A DNA stretch of 64,000 nt, taken from assembly GCA_003344405.1 (NCBI GenBank), contig NOWV01000028.1, forward strand, positions 124,001-188,000, in the 5' to 3' direction. The stretch is from Trichoplax sp. H2. Taxonomy: Eukaryota; Placozoa; Uniplacotomia; Trichoplacea. How positions within the stretch are numbered: position 1 is the first letter of the stretch; each line of letters starts with the position of its first letter. The notes under the pieces were generated by a model that was given only the letters and a program-made list of their open reading frames with translations, did not search any database and was not told where the DNA came from. The position numbers and the translations under genes were made by a program. Of this stretch, positions 9,952-21,659 are shown in pieces.

Positions 9952-12900
9952 ATGACAATGAAGAAATGGTCAATGATAACACCTTTGATTTTATTAATCA
10001 CATTAGGTAAGATTTCATCATTAGAAAATTATATAACCTTGCATAGTTAGCGTAGTTTTATAAAGAAGGTTCATTCAATTTAGGATCGGACTACGGTAAC
10101 TTCTTTGCCGATAGAGTTAAATATTTCACGTGTTTGGATCAATGCCGATATCATTAAGACCAAAAGCAAATCTTGGCAGTTGCAAATCCAAAAGTAGTAT
10201 TAAAAAGCTTCATTTTTGAGTAATGTACTTGCCGGTACCCCGTTAAATCTCATACGATAGACATAAGGCGAAATGTAATCCGTCTTATTCGTTTACATTA
10301 GAGTTTCGTTAATGTCTCATACTTGTTACATTTCAAATATCGTCTATCAATCCATGAAAGCATATAATTATATTTTTAAAATATTGGAAATAAGAATGCT
10401 ACCCTCAATCAAATATTCCAAGAGTGCATATGATTGTTTAATCCAATCTATTACGATCAAGCTATATGTTTTACGTAAATGATCCAGAAATTATTCATCT
10501 CTTACAAAGAATGACTATTTACTTTTTTCAGTACTCGAACTAACAGTTTAATGCTTCACGAATAATTTAATTCATCTTATTCTCAGATTTTATTAAAGTG
10601 AATGATTACGACAAATCTCTATTATGTGTTTGATTGAAGCTAGCAAACCTAGTAAAATTAGACAACATATAGTATTATATGACCATTCTTGCTGGATTTG
10701 ATCCCTTTCGAAACAACATATAGTTTGCTCGGTTAGTGCATTACACGTTTACTATCATTTCTCGTTATCATTTAAATCCGATATTTCATAAAGTTCAGAA
10801 TCGTAAGAGCTTTACTACTTATGATTTGTCTCTGTTTGAAGTCTCTTATAAAATCATCGGCTTGAAATGATTTCACGTTATTGCCATTTTTGTTCTGATG
10901 TTTAATACTCATATGTAATATGGGGCGCGCTAGAAAATGTTAGGGTAGAGCTATTAGGACTTGTTTGACTTTGAAGCTGTTCGTAATTATAGTTTAGGAA
11001 GCCTCTGGTATACAGTGTGTTATTATTAACCTGGACAAATTAAGATTCTACTCGCAAGATTAACTTATCAAATCTATTTTCAGATTTAATTTGGAAATGC
11101 TTTTCTTAAAATTATTTTATATTAACTTAGTTATTATTCACTGCACATAGTAAAATATCCACTGTTATCCAACAGTCAATCAACTAGAGTATTCAGAGTA
11201 TCCACACCAGCAAGGTAAAAGTAATGTATTTAACTACAAAATTTTATTGATATCATAAGCTTAGTACCACTAGTCACGTAGATGCTGTGCTTTCTAGATG
11301 TTGATAAGGCATAAAAAATCTGTACTTAATGAAAACTATAAAAGCGGCTACCGAGTAGTCAGTACTATATTTCGTTATAACTAATATATATCAATTATTT
11401 CCATTAACTGATTATAAATTATTATGAAAGTATTATGGTACAGAATAATCGATGCCATGCTTCGTTATAATCAGTATATCAATTATTCTCTTTAAATGAT
11501 TGCAAATTATTGTCAAAGTACCTCTGGATTTGGTAATCCAGCCGCTGGTTACTGCTCTCAATATAGTGGTATTGCTTGCAAAAATATCAAGGCTTTGCGA
11601 AATGAAACCACCTTGGTATGGACAGATTATAATTACTCCCATCTGGAACTGGATAATGTTATTAACAGCATTTTCCGAGATATTGAAAACGATAAAGATG
11701 GCTTTCCTTTAAGTAAGTAGAATATTTTATCCAGCCTATAGGATTCCATTTCATCCCTGAATGCTATAGTAAAGGATTCACTTTATGATAATGAGTCCGA
11801 CGAATGAGTGTAACATACGTATATTGAGATTTTACTTTCACATCGCAAATATACAAGTGAAATGATCTCAAAATATTAATTTTGTATAGTTAACCCAGCG
11901 TTTAACAAGATAATTTTTACTATCAGCAATAAATGCTGCAGCATACAAGAAAAGATTTAGCTGCAACTCTAGTATACTCGTTGATATATAAATTAATTAA
12001 TCGAGTCTCATTAAGCCTTACTTTATCTTTCATATCTTTTTATATAATTCGTGAAACCGAGCATCAATAACTTTCTATAAAGGTTAAGCTATATATTACT
12101 AAACGAAATCGCTTGCAATGTAGAAATAAATTCTCATTTGTGAGAAATAGCAGTATAGAAACTCTAGCTACCAGTCGATTAAATCTGATTGAAGTAATAG
12201 AATTGTTGGCCATATTGTCTGTTACTGAATTAGATGAATGTAGTCTCATTCAACTGAAAAATTCACATTATACCATCGATGAAATAATTTAATACGATAA
12301 AAACGCAAGTAAGAACATTAGGATAACTGTATATCGAGACCACGAAATTCATTGTTGCTGCTACTTGTGCTTAATGAACTAGAAAATGGATGTCTAGAGA
12401 TCTCCAAGGAAGTAATTTGCACAATCGTATTTCCACCTTGTGATAATGAACGCATTTGTCGCCAAGGCTGCAAGGTAGCTCTGGAATTATGTCCGATCGA
12501 ATGGGGTCGTTTAGCTATTCATGCTTATAGTAATACCTATGGGAAAGGAATTATTCCTACCCATACATATATACCCAGGAACTGTTCTTATTTCTCTACC
12601 AAGCAGCCATGCCAACTACTGTTCAATGAAATCTCTGCAGGTAAATATAAAATGTGTTAAATAACTGGCGCTATTGCAGTTCGAAAAGAATATTGTAATA
12701 ACTAATACAAAAGAGATAGAGTCAAGCATCGATGCTTGCTCACTTTATTCTAGGACATGTATTTCATCTAATCGAAAATTATACCGTACTTTAACTTTAC
12801 ACATGATAAAATATTTGCCGGTTGATATTAGTAATCTACGTTACGAAGTAAGTTGCCTATAGTAACTATTATTATAATCCTTGATTGCAAGTACCTTGTA

Positions 12901-15436
12901 ACTTTCAAATTCAATACCGGTATACATTGTGCTGCAAGACCGGCAAAATCGGTAATTGTTATTCGAAACACCTATTTTTAAAGCCGTAGTGATTTCACTT
13001 AACTGTAGCTATTTAATTTGAAAATATTATCGAAATATGAAGTACCATACTATTGTCTTGACGCATCATGGAGATTTACTCTATTTTTACAACTCAAATT
13101 TGCAGTTAGCAGATTGTCAACCCTTAGTTTAAAATTCATTCATTACAATTACGTAAGAAGACATTAAACAAACTAATTTCAATGATTTTAAAATTTTAAT
13201 ACGATATGGAGTGAATCGGTTTTTTAGCAAACTAAGGTTGGGTTTTCAGTTCTTTGTATAATATTTGAATGAACGATATCTTAATTTTAAACTTTTACAG
13301 AGACCTTGCCTGTATGGACAATCGTGATTATAGTCATAGCTGTGGTTGGTAGTTTTATAACAGCAGGCTATGCAATGCTACGCTATTATAGCAGTAACAA
13401 AATTCGATCATCTTCGCGTGATAACGAAATGACAATGGTTAGAAATTTACCTGGGGTGGCAGCCGAAAATGATTCCAAAGAAATCAGCTATAAACACAAT
13501 GCTCCTTCGCGAGAACTTACAATAGATACATCAAGCCTACATGACGTTACATTCTTTCAAAATAATCAAATACAAGTGAAAGAAAAATTAGGGGAAGGCC
13601 ATTTCAGTACGGTAAGGAACAATAATTTGGTTTAGGTAAATATTAAAGTAAATTATATTCAAATATCTAAACATAGCCCAGATATGATCATTAATCAATA
13701 GTCCGTGAATTCAAATATGTATCATATATGATCAATTCATTTTATTAGGTTTATAAAGGATTTCTACTGGATAACGATAAAGAAACACCAGTAGCACTAA
13801 AGTTACTGAAAGCATCAGAGAGTGATGCTCAGAAGCAAAAGTTTATCGACGAGGTCTGTCCCAGTAAAGCTGATACGAAGCAGCTAATGTAGTAAAATTT
13901 TGATTATTTGATAACTAATATAGCACTAATAACACATTACCGAAAAGTATATGTACAGTATACCAGTATAGTGTGAGCGATTACATCTAAGCCGATATTT
14001 AAAGTAGACTTTAGATTTACAAAGCTTTCAGTTAATTAATATATTCATGATTTTACTAGTTTTACTTTTAATGATCATATGCTGAAGGTATTGCTAAAAG
14101 AATCAGCTATGTAATACAGCAATCTATTGTAACTCTCAAAATAATGCTTACTTATTCTTAGGCTTCCGCTAATGCCATGTTTAACCATGAAAATATCGTC
14201 AAATTAATTGGTGTGTCATTCACAAGTGATCCTTACTATTTGATTTTGGAATACATGCAGAATGGAAATTTACACGATTACTTAGCTAATAATGCTGCGC
14301 CTATACAAGCAGAACATCGTGTTGCAATAGGAAAGAGTAAGGAAAATCTAGCTAAGCTATAAGAATAATTAAGTAATAATGATTTATCAATAGCTTATTG
14401 ACCATCACTTAATAGTAAATAATTTCGTTGCAAATTTTCACACTACTTGCGTTATTTTGTCTAATAAGACTAGTATTTGACCGCATTCTAACAATTTTGA
14501 TTAATATTATTTATAGTTAGTGAAGCAATAATAATTATGATATTGATTATGGCATTGTTTAGTCTTCGTTTAATTCACAACTATAGCCGATACCGGTAAC
14601 TCTCTTTATCAATAGAGTAAGGTAGACGAATAGTAATGCTCTTAAGATCTAACACTAAATTCTTTATGTCGGATTTATTATGTCAAGGGCTACAAAATAA
14701 TGATTATATCAATATGGAAGGCGTTGAATATCTTGAGCACAGTGATCTCATTAGGTTCCTAGTCCAAGCAGCATCGGCTTTAAACTACTTATCCAATCTG
14801 AGAGTCATACATCGCGATATTGCAGCCAGAAATTGTTTACTGGGTGAAAATAAGCATCTTAAAATATCCGATTTTGGATTATGTAAAGATATATATGCTG
14901 ATCAACATTACAAGGTAAAAATATAAAAAATTACGTAGTATTAGAGTTGCACAGCTACACTTACATTGCATGTTGAAACATGCGTTATTCTAGTTTGCTA
15001 CTTATTTGCCTAAAATTTCATCCAACCATAGATGCAGAAAATGAAAAATGTTCCCTTACGATGGTCACCACCCGAAGTTTTACTAAGATCACTGTATACT
15101 GAAGAAAGTGACGTCTATTCCTTTGGTGTACTAATGTGGGAAGTTTTCTCATTTGCGATATCACCATTTTATCAGTATACCTTTGATGAAGTAACTGCCA
15201 TCATTAAAAGTGGTCAGACAAAAGAAGCCCTGAGTAGACCGGCTACTTGCATTAGTAACGAAATTTGGAAACTTATGACTGAATGTTGGGAATTTTATCC
15301 TAAGGACAGGCCATCAGCATCTGAAATATTAACTAAATTGCATTCAGAAGAAGATCAATCGGCGTATGATAATTTGAATCCTGCGATGGAGTATATCGAG
15401 TGTTCACCTGTAAACCAAGAGTATACCCTGCAATAA
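9952..15436 (+). CDS. Frizzled-domain receptor tyrosine kinase (ROR/MuSK-related), eight exons
   Basis: Exons: 9952-10006, 11542-11712, 12383-12640, 13301-13611, 13749-13853, 14162-14336, 14688-14914, 15032-15436; all phases agree and give 568 residues. Residues 1-20 are a signal peptide. Residues 21-155 form a Frizzled cysteine-rich domain with all ten cysteines (SGIAC, PPCD, CRQGC). The TM segment is about 166-188. The kinase domain has GEGHFST at 259-265, VALK with Lys283, helix-C Glu300, HRDIAARN at 400-407, DFG at 420-422 and PPE at 447-449, so it should be active. The tail has Tyr546 in YDNL, a possible Grb2-type site. It likely binds a Wnt-like or lipid ligand at the cell surface. Unlike ROR and MuSK there is no Ig or kringle domain. 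The first exon (intron of 1,535 bp) is the least certain; the exon 2 acceptor at 11541 is chosen because it makes the signal peptide run straight into the domain. Confidence 0.92.
11372..11520. repeat. imperfect direct repeat just upstream of receptor-kinase exon 2
   Basis: About 60 bases at 11372-11436 recur in diverged form at 11462-11520 (both run ttcgttata...tcaatta...ttaa.tgatt.aaattatt.t.aaagta). The second copy abuts the 5' side of the Frizzled-domain exon, so the repeat lies within the intron. Confidence 0.6.
12680..12847 (+). other. possible cassette exon in receptor-kinase intron 3
   Basis: 168 bases bounded by a good acceptor (ctattgcag) and a consensus donor (gaa|gtaagt). It is open through 56 codons in its own phase-0 frame, but the preceding exon ends in phase 1. 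Read in that frame a stop appears after eight complete codons. It is therefore either spurious or an alternative exon that would end the protein after the Frizzled domain and before the membrane segment. Confidence 0.3.
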
Positions 15437-16992
15437 TATGATTGCATATACGATAGATTGTAGTAGACAAGTGAACCTAAAAGAATGTTAAGGCAAAAAT
15501 GAAGCTAAAAATTAGCACTTATGGATTATAGCGATCTATTGCAAATAGTTTAAAATTATATTTTTTAAGGATTTAAATACTAGCAAGGACTATTACAACA
15601 TAGCGACGAGCAGTAAAAGTAGGAAAGTGCAGTAACCAAATATTTCATTAATTCTGTCATTTAGATCATAATAATGATAATTAAATTAAAATTATCTAGC
15701 AATTACGTTTTTCTGCATCGAGTTATACTGTTAATGATGCTTGACTAATCACTTTGAGAAGTTAAAATTAATACTGCATGAGTAAACCAATAGAATCACT
15801 AATAAAATAATGAGTCATAACACACATAGTGTTATTAGCCACATTACCATGTAATACAACAAAATCCTGAATGTTGCATTTGAAGTGCTAATTGATTGGA
15901 TTTGATAATTGTATATAAGGGAATCTATTAAAAATATTCTAGACTCTGGATTCTCCCCTTATGAAAATGAAAGAGAAACTATAGCAGTTTTAGCTGTAAC
16001 AGTTGCATGCAGAATATTTGCTCATAAGAGAAATCTATTAAAAATTCAGAAATCATGTTCAACTAATACAGTCACTAGCTTGGCTCTGTTCTCATACACA
16101 AGAGTGTTGTAATAGATATGTAACCTTAGCGTTATTTTCTTTGTTATCTCTTTATTAGATTTAGGGTAATATCTACACCTCGTATTTAGATTAGCTATTG
16201 GTCTGAAATCATTCCTTGTATAGAATGTTTTCAATAAACTTCGACTTTATTATTAAAATAAAATGTAGTACAGAATTTATAAAAAAATATATCATCGGTC
16301 TCTACTGGCTTGTTAAAATTTGACAAATACGCCAATACATAGCGCTCATTATATCACTTCTTCTCTTTATATTGTAATATATCACGGACTGATACTCTCA
16401 CGCAATATTTGGCTGGTTGGTTTAAAGCTTCTTACATGGCCAATAAATATATCGTTACTGCACTTACTATACAGAATTAAAGTTGTTACCAATAGCAGTC
16501 CTGTAACAATAGATGAAATTTTTAAAGAAACTTCAATTACTATTAATAATATTAACTAACAACGTCTACTAAGAATGCAACTGTGTGAAGTACAATACAA
16601 ATTTTATAAACATTGCAATGATTCAGTTGTATTTTAGAAATATTCTACTTTCGCATTTTACCAGATAACTCCTCTAAGGAATATACACATAGTAATATAA
16701 AATATAAAAATGAGATTCTGAAATGTACTGGCCGGTCAATATCCCGGATAATAAGATGTACAAAAGATCTAATTTACGATAAATTTCTTACAGATACTTT
16801 CTATTAATATTAAGAATCATAGATTACGTGCAGAAGGCATCCGTAATAATAGCATAAACTGAATACAAAGTTTAGAGTACGTTTTATAAATTCATAGAAA
16901 AATATCGTGATATAAGTAATGTTGATACTATTAAAGCAGGCTACATATACAGTATAACACTGAGGTATTTCGTAACAAGAAAATTGTTTCCT
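15437..16992. other. intergenic between receptor kinase (+) and transporter (-), convergent 3' ends
   Basis: Open frames at 15909-16112 and 16320-16559 have non-ATG starts and no recognisable content. It presumably holds the 3' untranslated regions of both neighbours. Confidence 0.45.
15801..15806 (+). promoter_or_regulatory. candidate polyadenylation signal of the receptor kinase gene
   Basis: AATAAA 365 bases beyond the stop codon, the first clear one on this strand. Chance occurrence is possible. Confidence 0.3.
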
Positions 16993-19701
16993 TTATAGAT
17001 GCACAGGTCCATGATTGATAGTGCTACTGCTTATTTTTCCCTTTATTTGCCTTTCTTCTTTGCTAAACCACATTCCATAGCCAAAATAGATTATAAACCC
17101 TATTCGACATAATATGTAAAAAAATTTATGCTATGGATTAATTCCTAGTAATGTGTCAGCACCAAGATAAATTGGTGGTCACGATATCTTGTAACTACTT
17201 TGGGTATGTTCCTTACGACATGTTAAATACTACGTAATGTATGTATGACTGTATATCATAGATAAAAAAGTATCAGTTAACAATCGCAAATAACCCAGTC
17301 AACTAGATTATATGTACTTCCAGTCTTGTAAATTATTATCATAACGCGTTCACGAATATATAATGAACCCTACTGTAATGACATGTCTGGTCTTATTTTG
17401 ATCTATACGGTATACTAACAGGGCACACGATTTTTGTAGCATTTGAGACTATAATATTTATTTATAGTTTTAATTTCTTAATTACTTATCTCATGTCATA
17501 AATTGGACTTACCGATTGCCATCCATACACCAAATCTAATCCAGGTCTGATAAGGTAGTTTAAGCATTAGGAATAGGTTAATGAAAACACTGAATATAGG
17601 CAAAAATGGTAGAAATTTAACTTTAAAACTCAATTCTTTGGGATTTTGAGGCTGCTTATAAATGAGGACCGTGAGAGCAATGATACCAATACCAAAAATA
17701 CAGAGCAAAAGTATTGACCACCAAGCTTTCTTGGCTAAATACTCCATTCCGAAAACGATAATTGCGTTAAATGCCAGAATGAGAACACTGATTGCTGAAA
17801 TAGACATTATAACCAATCGGCCACTGCGATTAGTAGGTTCAGGCAACTGCTTCTCAATCAGTTGGCATTCATCAGAAGGAACGTAAGTATCATCAGGATT
17901 TAAGCTATGGCTATTTAGTAGTACGGTATGAAGTTGACTTGCCCTTAATTCATTCTTGTCATTGCCTGTTTCATTTCCGCTATCAGTAAAATTAATTGGG
18001 CTAGGATCTACAAAAGAACTATCAATTGGTCGAACGCTAGGATCTTCACCACTGCGACCTTCGGTATAGCTATCAGGCTGGTATCGTAAGATAAGAACAC
18101 AAACCGCCACTAGTGTGTAGGCTAATAAGGTGCCAATGGACATCATATTAACTAATTCAGCTAAATCAAACAACATTGCCATTAGGCCAGCTAGCAGCCC
18201 AGATACGGCAGTAGCAATTAACGGAGTCTTAAAACGTGGATTAACGTTTGCAAGAAATCTGTAACATAATTCATAAATAAATCAGTGAATATACATAAAT
18301 TATTAATTAATTATATTACGCGATAATTTAAAGTTACCAAGAGATCAAATCACCTTATCTAGTTGGGAAATCGTATTAATAATAATTAATTCATCAACTT
18401 CTGTAATATATTGTTATCAGTAAAGAATCGAAATGTAATCTGAGGCGCTTTCGGCTGCTTTTAATAGCGAGATTCACTAGAAAATATTACTATACTATGA
18501 CGACCTGGTTTTATTCACAATATTCTCGAATCGATATTGACGAAATCAGTTAGAATACAATAAAAGATTACTTTTACTACTTTCTATAAAACTAAGCGTA
18601 CCTAAATAATAGTCCATCGCTAGCCATTGCATACACAACACGTGGGAGAGGAAACATAGCACCAAGTAGAGAAGTAGATAACCCACAAACAGCTCCAACC
18701 GATATAACATAGTGGGCGGAAGGTAAATGATTGTAAGCAAATACTTGTGGTAGCGGTACCTTTGGGTCGATTAAGTAATATGGGCACATCAAAGTAATCA
18801 CTGCAGAAACGCTACCATATGCAATAAAACAAATTATCAAGGATAGAACGATACTACGAGGGATTACTTTTTGCGGATTTACCACTTCTTCGCCAGTCGT
18901 AGCGATAGCATCGAAGCCAACGAAGGCATAAAAACATGTCGCTGCACCACTGACTAAGCCTGCAAATCCAAAAGGGAAAAATCCTCCTTCACCGTCCTTA
19001 GCTGGGTCAGGTACCTCTGATGGTGGAATTTCCCAATTGTGAATATTGGCATAGAAGAAGCCAGCCCCTACTACAAAGGCAACTACCATCAGATTAACAG
19101 TCGTAAATATATTGTTGACTATGGAAGATTCTTTAACCCCAAATGCCAAGACTGCCGTTAATAATAAGGTGATTAAAAGAGAGAAGAAGTCAGGATACTT
19201 TGCTAGGCCGGGTATATCCATTGGCGTATGATTGAGAAAATAATGGGATATTTTATTGCCAAGTAACGAATCAAAGTTCTCACTCCATGCTCGAGCAACG
19301 GATGCCGTTCCAATCACATATTCAAGGATTAAATTCCAGCCAATAACAAAGGCTACTAATTCACCAACCGTAACGTAACTGAAGACGTATGCAGAGCCAG
19401 TTTTCGGAACCCGAGCACCAAATTCAGCGTAACATAGACCGGCTAAAATCGAAGCAAAAGCAGCAATAGCAAATGCAACAATTACGCCAGGTCCTGCCGT
19501 TTGCCTAGCGACTTGACCTGTCACTACATAGATTCCAGTACCCAAAGTGCTGCCGACGCCTAAGGCGGTTAGATCGAATGCATTCAAGCAACGCTTAAGC
19601 TCTGTATTGGCGATCGTTTCTTTATCATATAACTTTAATCGAACAATCCGTTGAAGGAAACGTTGGCGATATTGGCTAAATCGACTAGACGATTCTTCCA
19701 T
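16993..19701 (-). CDS. SLC7A-like: cationic amino acid transporter (CAT subfamily of SLC7), three exons
   Basis: Exons on the minus strand: 19701-18602, 18258-17513, 17099-16993; phases 2 and 1 agree and give 650 residues, close to vertebrate CATs (about 630-660). The family pattern is clear along the whole length: GVGSTLGTGIYV at 48-59 (substrate-binding glycine run), GLCYAEFGARVPKTGSAY at 88-105 with the conserved Glu93, GWNLILEYVIGTASVARAW, FYAFVGFDAIATTGEE at 257-272, STSLLGAMFPLPR, then after the first intron MMSIGTLLAYT, ILRYQPD, a long acidic hydrophilic loop, QPQN and FLPFLPIFS. The last exon supplies the final TM (GFIIYFGYGMW) and a short basic tail. It should carry arginine, lysine and ornithine across the plasma membrane or a vesicle membrane. 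A 3' splice site 4 bases before the ATG (tttttgtag) implies a separate 5' untranslated exon. Which paralogue it is (SLC7A1-4 or A14) cannot be settled here. Confidence 0.95.
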
Positions 19702-19705
19702 TCTC

Positions 19706-20035
19706 CTACAAAAATGAAGTCAATTAAAATAAATAAATTATGTAGACAATTTAACTGTTGATTTAAAGCAGTACCGACGAAAGAGGCCGGTCAATCGTAG
19801 CACTAGATACTATAGGTACAGTACTTACTCTTATTATTCCGTAAACTTTCTCGATTGGAGAATTTGTCAAATAATAAATTAATTTCTGGCCAGTAATTCG
19901 CTGTCTAACACTAGTTCAAAGCAATAGAAACTCAAAATTATAGCAACAAGAACAGGAGCACAGCCACAATAAGCAAGTTTTACACGGACCGACTTAAAAA
20001 GATGCAGAGGGATGTTAGGCAACTTTCAACTTTAG
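19706..20035. other. non-coding, upstream of the transporter
   Basis: Should contain the 5' untranslated exon and promoter of the minus-strand transporter. No element recognised. Confidence 0.4.
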
Positions 20036-20216
20036 ACTGTACTGTATTCTACCGTACTGTGCACTGTACTAACTTCCATACAGTGCACTACACTGTACTG
20101 TACTATGTACTGTACAGTGTACACTGAACAGTACTGTACTGTACTGTACAGTACAGTGCTCACATGATCGTCATGTTCTATCGATGTCCAGTATAGTACT
20201 GTACAATGTACATGCG
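20036..20216. repeat. GTACTGTAC-rich self-complementary low-complexity stretch
   Basis: The motifs GTACTGTAC, GTACAGTAC and CACTGTAC recur densely on both strands. A 116-codon open frame on the minus strand (20032-20382) arises from this and is not a gene. A second, longer cluster of the same motif lies at 28395-29460. Confidence 0.75.
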
Positions 20217-20421
20217 TGTTGAGTTCTGCATCATTGCAGTCAGAACAGGAAATTTCCTCTTGAAAGTCTGCTACAGTATAGAAATTGGCCATTGACAGAG
20301 ACATTACTCTGTACTGAGTGTACGGTGCAGAAATTTGTAGTTTGATCAAGATGGTCGAACCATTTCGAAATATATCAATCAAATTTTATGTTTGCATCTC
20401 CATCAGTCGAAATTTCTTATA

Positions 20422-20760
20422 GAAGCATGGTTGTGCTACTTTCTTTTACAAGCGGATTAAGGAGTGTATTCGCAGTGCTCAGTCTACTTCTGCAATCAGT
20501 CCAAAGAAATGAGTCGACAAATTTATAACATCATTTCACTTATATCCATGGAAGTATGGATAAATGCTTCCATGGATATAAGTGAAATGGTGTTACAAAT
20601 TTGTAGCACAGCAATGCTTCCTTTCTTACGGAAGCATTGCTGTGCTACTTTCTTTCACAAGCGAATTAAGAAGTATGTTCGCAGTGCTCAGTCTGCTTCT
20701 ACAATCTGTCCAAAGAAATGAGTCGACAAATTTGTAACACCATTTCACTTATATCCATGC
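20422..20760. repeat. direct plus inverted repeat unit (U, shortened reverse U, U) with two long hairpins
   Basis: A ~130-base unit at 20422-20553 recurs at 20630-20760 with few changes. Between them lies the reverse complement of both ends of the same unit with its middle missing. This creates two hairpins: arms 20520-20554/20567-20601 (35 bases, two mismatches, 12-base loop) and arms 20604-20621/20630-20647 (18 bases, perfect, 8-base loop). An open frame at 20464-20721 is a by-product. It is possibly a remnant of a non-autonomous element. Confidence 0.82.
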
Positions 20761-21659
20761 ATGGAATAAAGAGTTGACGCCAGAACGCCCACTTGCAATT
20801 TTTTATAGCACGTTAGCTAAATTAAATAATGTAGCTACTATTTTTGGAGAATTGGAAAACTTTCTTTAACCGATTGACTATTTATTTGAGGTAATTGATT
20901 ATAATTACTGATAATATACATAATTGTTTGAATACGAGCTAATAAATAGGAAGCGGTAGTTTAATGAAAACAACCGCATAATTAGTTCTAATATTGCAAA
21001 GTTAAAGTTATAATAAAGCACAAAAAGTTAACATGTCAATCGGCAAATTCGACTCATGCAAAAGAACAGGCTAGAAAGAGCCAACCATGTTTCGTAATCT
21101 TTAAATATCCCATGGGAGCAAGTTAGATGCGGGATATAAATCATACAATGTGAATCAATAGCTTAAATTTCATTAAAATGCATGCAAATGAATTCAATTC
21201 TGCCGTCATGGCTTTAAAAAATTAATTTTGATATACTGTAAAAGACACTTTGTAAGCGTATTATACTGTACAATACAAATTAGCTTTGAAGTGATTTGCA
21301 TACTGAATGGTTAAAATTAGCAAAGACATCTACGACGAGAACTCCGATCAAACCTGGCTATATGTCAGCAACTTTCATTAACAAAGTTTAATTTGGCATA
21401 ATCATACACTCAGAAAAGAGACAACTGCGAACGATCTGAGTATACGAGGATAAAGGCGGTGTGCTTTTTAGCGAAAATATAACAGATACACTGAAGAAAT
21501 GGCTAACCATGATTTAAATATTTTGGTATAACAGTTAACATACAGTACTGTCTGTAGTAATGTAGTACACGATTTGCAATAAATTGAAGTAGCAACTGGC
21601 GTGGCTTAGTAGCTATAGCAACTGATCATTTTCTACGAATACCATAATTTACAAATGTT
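20761..21659. other. non-coding, no feature recognised
   Basis: AT-rich, probably includes the 3' untranslated region of the minus-strand gene that follows. Confidence 0.45.

Noticed and set aside
20032-20382. 116-codon minus-strand open frame
   Set aside because: Built from GTACTGTAC repeats, which avoid stops in this frame.
20464-20721. 85-codon open frame
   Set aside because: Runs through both hairpins of the U/inverted-U/U repeat; its protein repeats itself as a consequence.
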